Source of the DNA: Oscillospiraceae bacterium
Lineage (GTDB): Bacteria > Bacillota > Clostridia > Oscillospirales > Acutalibacteraceae
NCBI GenBank assembly: GCA_003520555.1
Contig: DOUO01000158.1
Span: 1 to 10,321 of the forward strand
DNA length: 10,321 bases
Direction: 5' to 3'
In this document: piece after piece, positions 1 to 6,249 of the stretch
How positions within the stretch are numbered: position 1 is the stretch's first letter
Layout: each line of letters begins with the position of its first letter
The notes under the pieces: model-generated
Databases searched by the model: none
Told to the model about the DNA's origin: nothing
The model's input: only the letters and a program-made list of their open reading frames with translations
Translations under genes and position numbers: made by a program

Positions 1-793
1 CCATTACCTGAACATCCTTAGCCCAGGCTCTTTCGGTAAGCGCACCAAGCTCAATCAGCTCGGAAATCTGACCCGCGTCGGTGCTGTCGTCAATACATCC
101 CGGTCTTAAGGCGTCGCCAAGGCTGATTGTGACATCAAACTCACGCAATATTTCAAGTACATCATCATAAAATTCATAAAACGGGTTTTCGTTGCCTGTC
201 ATCATCATCCACGCAAAAAGCAGCGAGCCTCCGCGTGATACAATGTTCATCTTCCGCTTGTCACGCATAAAAGCTTCAACCGCTCTGCGGTTGATACCCG
301 CGTGTATTGTCATAAAGTCAACGCCTTCTTCCGCATGGGCGCGAACAACCTTAAGAAAATCCTGAGCTGTGATATCAAGCAAATCCTTTTCAAGATATCC
401 GATTGCGTCATACATCGGAACAGTTCCGATCATTGCCGGAGATTTGTCAATAAGCTCACGACGAAATGTGTTAGTCTTGCCGTAATTACTTAAGTCCATA
501 ATCGCCTCAGCGCCGAATTTAAGAGCCATATCAACCTTCTGCATTTCCACCGTATAATCCTTACAGTCGCCGGATATGCCGAGGTTAACGTTGATTTTTG
601 TACGCAAACCCATTCCGATACCTTCGGGTGAAATGTTTTTATGATTTATGTTGCATGGTATTGCTACAACGCCCGAGGCTACCTTTTCACGAATAATTTC
701 AGGTTCTAAGTATTCCTTTTCTGCAACAATTTTCATTTCGGGAGTAATTATTCCCTTTTTTGCGGCTTCCATTTGAGTTTTGTATTCCATCAT
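1..793 (-). CDS. thiC: Phosphomethylpyrimidine synthase ThiC, N-terminal 264 codons (3' end outside window)
   Basis: ThiC is a radical SAM enzyme that rearranges aminoimidazole ribotide (AIR) into HMP phosphate, the pyrimidine half of thiamine. The reverse-strand frame is open from the ATG at 793 to the left edge. I read the ThiC hallmarks IPCNINH (about residues 45-51), GTVPMYDA (123-130), TIHAGI (162-167), VSRGGSL (185-191) and GDALRPG (226-232). The C-terminal cluster-binding cysteine motif of the family lies beyond the window and cannot be checked. Two ATG codons stand in tandem (793 and 790); AAAGGAAG at 809-802 suits the first better. The protein begins almost directly with the conserved core, like the short ThiC of Clostridia and unlike the longer enterobacterial form. 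IPCNINH carries Cys where I would expect Ala. It is the last thi gene visible, 19 bases after thiD, with no riboswitch of its own. Confidence 0.96.
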   Translation of the reverse strand, partial: MMEYKTQMEAAKKGIITPEMKIVAEKEYLEPEIIREKVASGVVAIPCNINHKNISPEGIGMGLRTKINVNLGISGDCKDYTVEMQKVDMALKFGAEAIMDLSNYGKTNTFRRELIDKSPAMIGTVPMYDAIGYLEKDLLDITAQDFLKVVRAHAEEGVDFMTIHAGINRRAVEAFMRDKRKMNIVSRGGSLLFAWMMMTGNENPFYEFYDDVLEILREFDVTISLGDALRPGCIDDSTDAGQISELIELGALTERAWAKDVQVM

Positions 794-801
794 TTTAAAA
801 A

Positions 802-809
802 CTTCCTTT
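802..809 (-). promoter_or_regulatory. Ribosome binding site of thiC
   Basis: AAAGGAAG lies 8 bases before the first of two tandem ATG codons (793) and 11 bases before the second (790). The spacing favours the first ATG as the thiC start. Confidence 0.6.
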
Positions 810-812
810 CAG

Positions 813-1619
813 TCAGATATTTGTTTCGGCATATTTGCCGTTTAAATCAAATGCGTGGTTCATAGGCCCGCTTCCCCTACCTAAGTTAAGCATAGCGGAA
901 AGCGCTCCGGAAATATAATCCTTTGCCCTTTGCACGGAGGCTTCAAGCGTAAATCCCTTTGCAAGATTTGAAGCTATGGCGCTTGAAAGCGTGCAGCCTG
1001 TCCCATGTGTGTTGGAATTGTCGATTCTTTTGCCCTCAAACCATTTTAAATCTCCGTTTGAATACAGCAAGTCGTTGGCGTCGTTTACGCTGTGGCCTCC
1101 TTTTATCAAAACAGCGCAGCCGAATTTTTCGCCGATTATCCTTGCTGCCGTTTGCATATCGCCGGCAGTTTTAACTGATACTCCCGACAATATTTCAGCC
1201 TCGGGGATATTCGGTGTAACTACCGCGGCAAGCGGTAAAAGCTTTGTTTCAAGCGTTGAAACGGCTTCCGTCTGCATTAACCTTGCTTCGCTTGTGGCGA
1301 CCATGACGGGATCGACAACAATGTTTTTTGCGTTGTAATGATTAAGTCTTTCCGCTATTACGCAGATTAGCGCCGAACTTGAAACCATACCGATTTTTAC
1401 CGCGTCCGGAAAAATATCAGTAAATACCGCGTCAATTTGCTTTTGTAAAAATTCCGGAGATGACTCCATAATACCTGTTACGCCGGTTGTGTTCTGCGCT
1501 GTCAGAGCCGTTACCGCGCTCATTGCATAAACACCGTTCATGGTCATTGTTTTAATATCTGCCTGAATACCGGCGCCTCCGCAGGAATCACTGCCTGCGA
1601 TTGATAATGCTGTTCTCAT
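813..1619 (-). CDS. thiD: Hydroxymethylpyrimidine/phosphomethylpyrimidine kinase ThiD
   Basis: This cytosolic ribokinase-fold enzyme phosphorylates HMP, and then HMP phosphate, to HMP pyrophosphate, the pyrimidine substrate of ThiE. The 268 residues match the usual family length. Visible motifs are the N-terminal AGSDSCGGAGIQAD (about 8-21), TAQNT (40-44, containing the HMP-binding Gln region), VVDPVMVATS (101-110), TPNIPEAE (135-142), and the ATP/anion-hole motif THGTGC (204-209). Cys209 sits at the catalytic position typical of ThiD, where most ribokinases carry Asp. GSGPMNHAFDL near the C-terminus is also usual for ThiD. The ATG is preceded by AGAGGA at a good distance. It lies between thiE (69-base gap holding a possible hairpin) and thiC (19-base gap), so it is co-transcribed and should share the TPP riboswitch control. 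Confidence 0.96.
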   Translation of the reverse strand: MRTALSIAGSDSCGGAGIQADIKTMTMNGVYAMSAVTALTAQNTTGVTGIMESSPEFLQKQIDAVFTDIFPDAVKIGMVSSSALICVIAERLNHYNAKNIVVDPVMVATSEARLMQTEAVSTLETKLLPLAAVVTPNIPEAEILSGVSVKTAGDMQTAARIIGEKFGCAVLIKGGHSVNDANDLLYSNGDLKWFEGKRIDNSNTHGTGCTLSSAIASNLAKGFTLEASVQRAKDYISGALSAMLNLGRGSGPMNHAFDLNGKYAETNI

Positions 1620-1650
1620 TTTTATTCCTCTTTCGCATTATTTTTATTGA

Positions 1651-1681
1651 GCGACAAAGAGTGGTGCCCCCGGTTTGCCGC
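1651..1681 (-). other. Possible intercistronic stem-loop between thiE and thiD
   Basis: On the transcribed strand GCGGCAAA (1681-1674) can pair with TTTGTCGC (1658-1651), giving an 8-bp stem with one G-U pair around a 15-base loop rich in G and C. No U-tract follows, so it is not an intrinsic terminator. It could stabilise or process the mRNA, or be fortuitous. This gap is the longest between genes inside the thi operon. Confidence 0.3.
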
Positions 1682-1688
1682 TTACAGT

Positions 1689-2327
1689 TTAATCAACAAT
1701 CGCTTTTGCCTTTTCTTTAAGCGCAGCGGTTGCCGTTTTTATATCATCAGCTGAGAAAATTGCGGAAACAACCGCAACACCGCTGATTTTATTACATTTT
1801 ATTTCATCAATGTTTTTAAGATTTATGCCTCCGATTGCAACCGACGGAATATTAACCGATGAAGCAATGGCGGATAAATCTTCATTTGTAATTCTTATTG
1901 CGCTTTGTTTTGTCGGCGAAGGGAAAATCGCGCCGATTCCAAGGTAATCCGCGCCCTGCGCTTCCGCGTTTTTCGCTTGCCGGACGCTTTTTGCTGTTGC
2001 GCCGATAATGAAGTCTTTGTCTGTCCTTTTTCGTATTTCGCTTACAGCCATGTCCTCTATGCCGACATGTATGCCGTCAGCGCCGCTTCTGAGAGCAACG
2101 TTTAAGTTATCGTTAATTACAAGCGGAACATCATAGCTGTGACAAAGCTCTTTAATTTTCACAGCTTCGGTAAAGAAGCTTTCTTCATCCAGCTCCTTTT
2201 CTCTGAGCTGAACCATGGTAACACCGCCGTCAAGCGCAAGTTTTATTTGATTGTATAACGTATTGCTGTCCGTTCCGTTTCTGTCGGTAACAGCGTACAA
2301 AAGCAGCATTTCAGTGTTAAATTTCAT
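1689..2327 (-). CDS. thiE: Thiamine phosphate synthase ThiE
   Basis: ThiE condenses HMP pyrophosphate with the thiazole phosphate to give thiamine phosphate, the step that joins the two branches of the pathway. It is a TIM-barrel protein; the 212 residues are the usual length. Motifs in order are YAVTDR (11-16), QLREKE (40-45), INDN (71-74, supplying Mg/pyrophosphate contacts in the family), GIHVG (85-89), GATAKS (109-114), GIGAIFPSPTK (130-140), AIGGI (164-168) and VAVVSAIF (184-191) for phosphate binding. The PSPTK loop and complete phosphate-binding glycines mark this copy, rather than its upstream paralogue, as the real synthase. The ATG lies inside tenI (11-base overlap), with CGGAG 7-8 bases upstream, so the two are probably translationally coupled. 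Confidence 0.96.
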   Translation of the reverse strand: MKFNTEMLLLYAVTDRNGTDSNTLYNQIKLALDGGVTMVQLREKELDEESFFTEAVKIKELCHSYDVPLVINDNLNVALRSGADGIHVGIEDMAVSEIRKRTDKDFIIGATAKSVRQAKNAEAQGADYLGIGAIFPSPTKQSAIRITNEDLSAIASSVNIPSVAIGGINLKNIDEIKCNKISGVAVVSAIFSADDIKTATAALKEKAKAIVD

Positions 2328-2919
2328 TTTTTGCTCCGAATTTTATTATATATTTATTTGGATTATCAACGGTCATGATTCCGCTCATGACACACGCTCC
2401 TTTTGCGCCTGCTTTAATTACGTCATGATAGTTTTCCGGCGTTATACCGCCCAGCGCGTAAACAGGAATTGACACAGCTTCACAAACCTCCGAAAGAAAC
2501 GCAAGCCCCTTCCCTTTCAATCCTTTTTTACAATCTGTTTCGTAAATATTGCTTGCGGTAATGTAGGTGCAGCCAAGGCTTTGCGCTTCCACGGCGTCTT
2601 TTACGGAATGGCAGGAAGCACCGAGGATTGTAAAATAACCTCTTTGCCCTTCGTTAAGCTGTTTTAACACATGCATCGGAAGATGAATTGATTTAAAATT
2701 AAGTTTCACAGCGGCGTTTACATAATTATGTAAAATCAGTCTTGAATTGTTTTCGCAAATCTCAATTACCTTTTGCGCAAGCAGTATGTACTCGTTTTCC
2801 GATAAATCTTTTTCACGAAGTATAATTGCCGAAGGCTTTGAAAAAGCAATACGCTTTATTCTTTCAAAATAATCGTCTTTGCAGAGCGAGCGGTTGGTTA
2901 TACATACAAAGTCATACAT
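2317..2919 (-). CDS. tenI: TenI-like thiazole tautomerase paralogue of ThiE
   Basis: This is a second ThiE-fold protein of 200 residues directly upstream of thiE. TenI of Bacillus subtilis aromatises the ThiG thiazole tautomer and does not make thiamine phosphate. Similarity to TenI rather than ThiE is seen in LREKDLSE (34-41), ASCHS (101-105) and especially ETDCKKGLKGKG (127-138), which from memory closely matches B. subtilis ETDCKKGLEGRG; ALGGITPEN (155-163) and CVMSGI (176-181) complete the barrel. The ThiE PSPTK loop is absent. Aligning by eye on ETDCKKG, the TenI catalytic His122 corresponds to Asn124 here (codon 2550-2548), so tautomerase activity is doubtful. The ATG overlaps the end of thiH by 8 bases and the 3' end overlaps thiE by 11, so translation is likely coupled. 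TenI family membership is well supported; the activity is not. Confidence 0.85.
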   Translation of the reverse strand: MYDFVCITNRSLCKDDYFERIKRIAFSKPSAIILREKDLSENEYILLAQKVIEICENNSRLILHNYVNAAVKLNFKSIHLPMHVLKQLNEGQRGYFTILGASCHSVKDAVEAQSLGCTYITASNIYETDCKKGLKGKGLAFLSEVCEAVSIPVYALGGITPENYHDVIKAGAKGACVMSGIMTVDNPNKYIIKFGAKNEI

Positions 2920-4165
2920 ATAAATAATCGTTTAATACAGGCTGTAAGCCTTCATTTGAAATATCGGTGTACATCTTGTCAAGGCTGCGGCTGTCATCTA
3001 TTTCAAACTGCTCGTCTCCCTGTCTGCTTTCGGATTTTTTACCGCTGTACTTGCTTTCATGGTCGCCTATTCCCGTTGAAACTCCCGCGGAGATTTTTGT
3101 AGCGGCAATTTTGACGATACCGTTCCTGAATTCTGCGCTTTCACGCGAAGAAACGGTAATTCCGGCAAACGGCAGGAATAAACGATAAGCGCAAATTATT
3201 TGACATAGCTGTGTTTCATGAACGTCAAGCGGACTGATTTTATCATTATTGATAATCGGACGTAAGCGCGGACAGGAAAGAGAAATTTCGGCATAAGGAT
3301 ATTTGCGCTGAATGTAATATGCGTGAAGTCCAGTGGCAAGCGCGTCCTTTCTGAAATCCGAAAGACCCAGGAGAGCTGAAAACGCAACTCCCCTCATTCC
3401 GCCCATAAGAGCGCGTTCCTGGGCGTCAAAGCGGTAAGGCCACACCCTTTTATGCCCGGCAAGATGCAGAGTTTCGTATTTATCGGTATCATAAGTTTCC
3501 TGAAATACCGTTACATAATCGGCACCGCATTCATGAAGATAGCGATATTCGTCTGTGTTCACCGGATATATTTCAAGACCGACCATGCGAAAATACTTTC
3601 GCGCAAGCTTGCAGGCTTCACCGATATATTCAACACTGCTCATGTTTCTGCTTTCACCGGTAAGAATAAGGATTTCTTCCATGCCGCTTTCTGCGATAAT
3701 CTTCATTTCACGCTCAATTTGCTCGTAGTTAAGCTTCATGCGGTTAATTTTATTATAACAGTTGAAGCCGCAGTAAACGCAGTAATTTTCGCAATAATTG
3801 GCAATATAAAGAGGGGTGAAAAGATAAACTGTATTACCGAAATGCTTACCTGTTTCAAGCCGTGCCTTTTGCGCGATTTGTTCTAAGAACGGTTCCGCCG
3901 CAGGAGAAAGCAACGCCTTAAAATCTTCAACGGAACAAGTATCATGTTCCAAGGCAGCGGCAACATCTTTGGCGGTGTATTTTGTATAATCGTAATCGTT
4001 AATATTTGAAAGAACATTTTTACAAATATCGGATTCGATAATTTCCATACCTTTCATGTATTCCATATGGTTTGTACGGCATGAAGGGTTGTTTTCAAGA
4101 TTATGCTTTTTTTCAAGTGCGGACGGCGAGAGCATGTCCGAATCTATAAAATACTGATTTTCCAT
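2912..4165 (-). CDS. thiH: 2-iminoacetate synthase (tyrosine lyase) ThiH
   Basis: ThiH is a radical SAM enzyme that cleaves tyrosine into p-cresol and dehydroglycine (2-iminoacetate), the glycine-derived building block used by ThiG. It is the anaerobic alternative to glycine oxidase ThiO. The 4Fe-4S/SAM motif CENYCVYC has Cys125, Cys129 and Cys132. Other conserved stretches are LLSPAAEPFLEQIAQKA (85-101), HFGNTVYLFTPLYIANYC (108-125), LTGESR, YVTVFQETY, SCPRLRP, and the C-terminal GLQPVLNDY. At 417 residues it exceeds E. coli ThiH (377 residues, first cluster Cys at about 85) because of about 40 extra N-terminal residues. AAGGTG, which starts inside the thiG stop codon, lies about 6 bases before the ATG at 4165 and supports this start; the internal Met34 and Met40 lack good sites. 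Gap to thiG is 9 bases. Confidence 0.96.
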   Translation of the reverse strand: MENQYFIDSDMLSPSALEKKHNLENNPSCRTNHMEYMKGMEIIESDICKNVLSNINDYDYTKYTAKDVAAALEHDTCSVEDFKALLSPAAEPFLEQIAQKARLETGKHFGNTVYLFTPLYIANYCENYCVYCGFNCYNKINRMKLNYEQIEREMKIIAESGMEEILILTGESRNMSSVEYIGEACKLARKYFRMVGLEIYPVNTDEYRYLHECGADYVTVFQETYDTDKYETLHLAGHKRVWPYRFDAQERALMGGMRGVAFSALLGLSDFRKDALATGLHAYYIQRKYPYAEISLSCPRLRPIINNDKISPLDVHETQLCQIICAYRLFLPFAGITVSSRESAEFRNGIVKIAATKISAGVSTGIGDHESKYSGKKSESRQGDEQFEIDDSRSLDKMYTDISNEGLQPVLNDYLYV

Positions 4166-4174
4166 TGTTACACC

Positions 4175-4960
4175 TTAGTTACGCAAAAATCCTGTTAAGG
4201 GGTCTGAAGCTGACGCTCCGCGTGTAAGCACTCTGCCGAGTCCGGAAAGATATGCTTTTCTGCCTGCTTCAATAGCGTGCTTAAACGCGTCAGCCATTAG
4301 CGGCAAATCGCCGGCAGTAGCAAGCGCAGTGTTGGCCATAATAGCCGCTGCGCCCATTTCCATTGCTTCGCAGGCCTGCGAAGGCTTGCCGATTCCGGCG
4401 TCAACAATAACAGGAAGGTCAATTTCATCAATAAGAATTTGAATAAACTCTTTTGTTGCAAGCCCTTTGTTAGAGCCTATCGGAGAAGCAAGCGGCATTA
4501 TGGTTGCCGCGCCTGCGTTAACCAAATCACGCGCAATGTTTAAATCCGGATACATATACGGCATAACAACAAAACCGTCGTTAGCAAGTATTTCGGTCGC
4601 TTTAACGGTTTCGGCGTTGTCGGGCAAAAGATATTTTGTGTCGCGCATGATTTCAACCTTTACAAAATTTCCGCAGCCGAGTTCACGCGCAAGACGGGCA
4701 ATCCTGACGGCTTCCTTTGCGTTTCTTGCTCCGCTGGTATTGGGCAGCAGAGTGATATTTTCCGGAATAAAGTCAAGAATATTCTCATCGTCCTTGGTGT
4801 TCGCGCGGCGTACTGCAAGCGTAATTATTTCCGCTCCCGCGTATTTTACCGCGGCTTCAATTAAGTTTAGTGAATACTTGCCGGAGCCTAATATAAACCT
4901 TGAGTTAAATTCATGACCTCTGATAATAAGTTTGTCATCATTCAGTTTGTCATCATTCAT
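4175..4960 (-). CDS. thiG: Thiazole synthase ThiG
   Basis: ThiG condenses 1-deoxy-xylulose 5-phosphate, dehydroglycine and sulfur from ThiS thiocarboxylate into the thiamine thiazole, in a cytosolic TIM-barrel complex with ThiH. The 261 residues match the family. Recognised segments are FILGSGKY (22-29), EIITLAVRR (44-52), [15 protein letters not shown] (71-85), FVKVEI (99-104) with Lys101 at the position of the Schiff-base lysine, VMPYMYPD (131-138), [11 protein letters not shown] (156-166), [11 protein letters not shown] (181-191) and [10 protein letters not shown] (198-207). The N-terminus carries an exact 15-bp tandem duplication (NDDKL twice) ahead of the conserved part. No alternative in-frame Met exists nearby, and GAAGGA stands about 7 bases before the ATG. 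It follows thiF by 15 bases and precedes thiH by 9. Confidence 0.97.
   Translation of the reverse strand: MNDDKLNDDKLIIRGHEFNSRFILGSGKYSLNLIEAAVKYAGAEIITLAVRRANTKDDENILDFIPENITLLPNTSGARNAKEAVRIARLARELGCGNFVKVEIMRDTKYLLPDNAETVKATEILANDGFVVMPYMYPDLNIARDLVNAGAATIMPLASPIGSNKGLATKEFIQILIDEIDLPVIVDAGIGKPSQACEAMEMGAAAIMANTALATAGDLPLMADAFKHAIEAGRKAYLSGLGRVLTRGASASDPLTGFLRN
4929..4958 (-). repeat. 15-bp exact tandem repeat within the thiG start
   Basis: The plus-strand unit agtttgtcatcattc occurs twice without mismatch at 4929-4943 and 4944-4958, immediately after the thiG ATG. It encodes NDDKL twice in frame. Identity at every base, including third codon positions, suggests a recent slippage duplication rather than selected amino-acid repetition. 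Confidence 0.9.
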
Positions 4961-4975
4961 TTTATTTCCTTCTTT

Positions 4976-5611
4976 CTATACGTCAAAATATCCTGCAAGG
5001 ATACGGATTACCGTGTGAGCCTGATGAGCCGCGCACGCCATAACGCGCGCCGCAAACAGACCTTCGCCTGCCTTAACTTCGCTTACGCCGTCGCCGCAGA
5101 GATAAAATCGTTTTGATATGCGTTTGGTAATAATGTTATTTGTGCTGTCTATTCCTGCCATTCCCGACGCCGCCACGTAATATTTTTCAGGCAGCTTTTC
5201 AAGCACAAGGTTTGCGAGCATTGCCTTAGCCTGAGGATTGTCAAACGCTTCACAAATAACATCCGCGTTTTTCAGCAGCTCAAAAGCATTTTGCTCGGTG
5301 ATTTTTACGGCGTGTTTTTCAAGGACGGTATACGGTGAAATTTCGCTCAAATTTAAGCTTAATGCCTCTGTTTTTAACATGCCGATTTGCGAAACCTTAT
5401 ACTGCTGGCGGTGAAGGTTTGATATATCAACCTTATCAAAATCAATTAAAATCAGCCTGCCTATTCCCGCCCGCGAAAGCGCTATGGAAATATTTGAGCC
5501 GAGTCCGCCCAAACCGCAAACGGCAACTGTAGAGGATGAAAGCTTTTGTTGCAGCTTTTTGCCGTGCCTTGCTTCATAGGCGGATACCATTTGTTCTTTG
5601 GAAGGTATCAT
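4976..5611 (-). CDS. thiF: Sulfur carrier protein ThiS adenylyltransferase ThiF (short, family-2 type)
   Basis: ThiF is an E1-like enzyme that adenylates the C-terminal glycine of ThiS with ATP so that sulfur can be attached. Visible elements are the nucleotide-binding GLGGLGSN (33-40), the acidic LIDFDKVDISNLHRQQY (55-71) with Arg68, Lys80 in GMLKTEA, and Asp124 in EAFDNP; these fit the ATP/Mg residues of MoeB/ThiF. At 211 residues it is shorter than E. coli ThiF (about 250). Its four cysteines (32, 120, 172, 193) form no CxxC pair, so the structural zinc site of the classical enzyme is missing, as I recall for the clostridial family-2 type. The C-terminal GEGLFAARVMACAAHQAH also fits that type. 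Its ATG overlaps the thiS stop codon by one base (TGATG), tying its synthesis to that of its substrate. Confidence 0.92.
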   Translation of the reverse strand: MIPSKEQMVSAYEARHGKKLQQKLSSSTVAVCGLGGLGSNISIALSRAGIGRLILIDFDKVDISNLHRQQYKVSQIGMLKTEALSLNLSEISPYTVLEKHAVKITEQNAFELLKNADVICEAFDNPQAKAMLANLVLEKLPEKYYVAASGMAGIDSTNNIITKRISKRFYLCGDGVSEVKAGEGLFAARVMACAAHQAHTVIRILAGYFDV

Positions 5612-5805
5612 CAGCCGCCTCCTACAAAGCTGACAACCTCAAGAACATCGCCGTCCTTAAGGATTATTGATGAATACTCAGTCTTAGGCACAATATCCTC
5701 ATTTAACTCAACAGCGATGAAAAGCGGATTGAAGTCAGAGCTTTTAATAAACTGCTCAACTGTTTGTCCGTCAATATTGACCGGGCTTCCGTTAACGGTA
5801 ACCAT
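5611..5805 (-). CDS. thiS: Sulfur carrier protein ThiS
   Basis: ThiS is a small ubiquitin-fold protein whose C-terminal Gly-Gly is adenylated by ThiF and converted to a thiocarboxylate that donates sulfur to ThiG. The 64 residues are typical in length. The start MVTVNG, the central [14 protein letters not shown] and the end [13 protein letters not shown] match the family, with the functional Gly-Gly terminus intact. It is the first gene of the thi operon. GGGGAGG (5819-5813) lies 7 bases before the ATG, directly downstream of the riboswitch terminator U-tract, so the site itself is not buried in the terminator stem. The stop codon shares one base with the thiF start. Confidence 0.96.
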   Translation of the reverse strand: MVTVNGSPVNIDGQTVEQFIKSSDFNPLFIAVELNEDIVPKTEYSSIILKDGDVLEVVSFVGGG

Positions 5806-5812
5806 GTAAAAA

Positions 5813-5819
5813 CCTCCCC
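5813..5819 (-). promoter_or_regulatory. Strong Shine-Dalgarno of thiS
   Basis: GGGGAGG is placed 7 bases before the thiS ATG. It lies outside the terminator hairpin, which argues that the riboswitch acts on transcription rather than by hiding this site. Confidence 0.75.
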
Positions 5820-5820
5820 G

Positions 5821-5854
5821 AAAAATAAAACGGTATGCCGATTTGGCACACCGC
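5821..5854 (-). terminator. Riboswitch-controlled intrinsic terminator
   Basis: On the transcribed strand CGGTGTGCC (5853-5845) pairs with GGCATACCG (5839-5831), giving 9 bp with one G-U, around the loop AAATC; the run TTTTATTTTT (5830-5821) follows. This is a well-formed Rho-independent terminator just before the thiS ribosome binding site. It should form when TPP is bound and stop transcription of the thi operon. Confidence 0.9.
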
Positions 5855-5870
5855 TCAAAAGTTGTTATTA

Positions 5871-5949
5871 GCTCCCTACGTTGGCATTATCCAAATCAGG
5901 TGCGGTCGAAGGTCACACCTTCCTCTCAGCCTGTAATACAAGCTCCCGT
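5871..5949 (-). ncRNA. TPP riboswitch aptamer (THI element)
   Basis: The leader carries the conserved thi-box sequence: ACGGGAGC at the 5' side, CTGAGAGG (5929-5922), then CCTGATTTGGATAATGCC and AACGTAGGGAG at the 3' side. Helices I can draw are a short P3 (CTTGT-ATT-ACAGG, 5942-5930), an optional P3a (AAGGT-GTG-ACCTT, 5921-5909) and P5 (TTGG/CCAA around ATAATG). The predicted transcription start (about 5949) falls at the very 5' edge of the aptamer, so the leader has almost no extra sequence. TPP binding is known to stabilise this fold; followed by the terminator, it predicts repression of thiS-thiC when TPP is abundant. Confidence 0.96.
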
Positions 5950-5955
5950 AAACAT

Positions 5956-5984
5956 ATTATATACTTGAATAACGCAGATGTCAA
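5956..5984 (-). promoter_or_regulatory. Consensus sigma-A promoter of the thi operon
   Basis: TTGACA (5984-5979) and TATAAT (5961-5956) are both perfect consensus boxes with an optimal 17-base spacer. The expected start is near 5949, at the first bases of the TPP aptamer. The -35 box overlaps the last codon and stop of the GIY-YIG gene. Such a strong promoter suggests that control is left to the riboswitch. Confidence 0.9.
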
Positions 5985-6238
5985 GAGTTTTGATTTATTT
6001 TACCGTTTATCAGATTTTCTTTTTCCGCGCGAGAAAGCTTTTTGATTTTAAATTCTCTGCTCATTGCTTCCTGTTTTGTTTTATATTTTTCAAAATACAC
6101 AAGCTCCGCAGGCAAGCGCGAACGCGTATACTTAGAACCGACACCGTCATTATGCGATTTCAAACGTTTTTCAAGATTATTTGTCCAGCCGCAGTAAAGA
6201 GTGCCGTCAGAGCATTTTAAGATGTATGTATAATTCAT
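5981..6238 (-). CDS. GIY-YIG domain protein (UPF0213/YhbQ-like)
   Basis: An 85-residue stand-alone GIY-YIG nuclease-fold domain. The first strand reads YTYILKCSDG (3-12), with YTY (3-5) in the GIY position and YCG (15-17) in the YIG position. Arg25 in NLEKRLKSHN is at the catalytic Arg position and Glu62 in SREFKIKKL at the metal-binding Glu. All key residues for a GIY-YIG nuclease are therefore present, although the physiological substrate of this small family is uncertain; DNA repair or nucleic-acid processing has been suggested. It follows the hydrolase by 11 bases with only a weak site (AAAGTG), so it is probably expressed at a low level by coupling. Its stop codon lies within the -35 region of the thi promoter and no terminator is visible after it. 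Confidence 0.9.
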   Translation of the reverse strand: MNYTYILKCSDGTLYCGWTNNLEKRLKSHNDGVGSKYTRSRLPAELVYFEKYKTKQEAMSREFKIKKLSRAEKENLINGKINQNS

Positions 6239-6249
6239 ATCAAATCACT

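Noticed and set aside
976..1338. 120-codon open frame on the plus strand
   Set aside because: It is antisense to the thiD motifs and shows no family signature.
2317..2327. Possible frameshift or split thiE (two similar adjacent genes)
   Set aside because: Both halves are complete barrels with their own motifs; these are TenI and ThiE paralogues with a short overlap, a common arrangement.
3452..3886. 144-codon open frame on the plus strand
   Set aside because: It lies wholly antisense to the well-supported radical SAM core of thiH, has no recognisable protein family features and no convincing start signals.
4467..4916. 149-codon open frame on the plus strand
   Set aside because: It is antisense to conserved thiG sequence, including the catalytic lysine region, and its length is explained by the codon bias of thiG.
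5978..6220. 80-codon plus-strand frame opposite the GIY-YIG gene
   Set aside because: The minus-strand frame carries a full GIY-YIG motif set, while this one is hydrophobic/aromatic without pattern.
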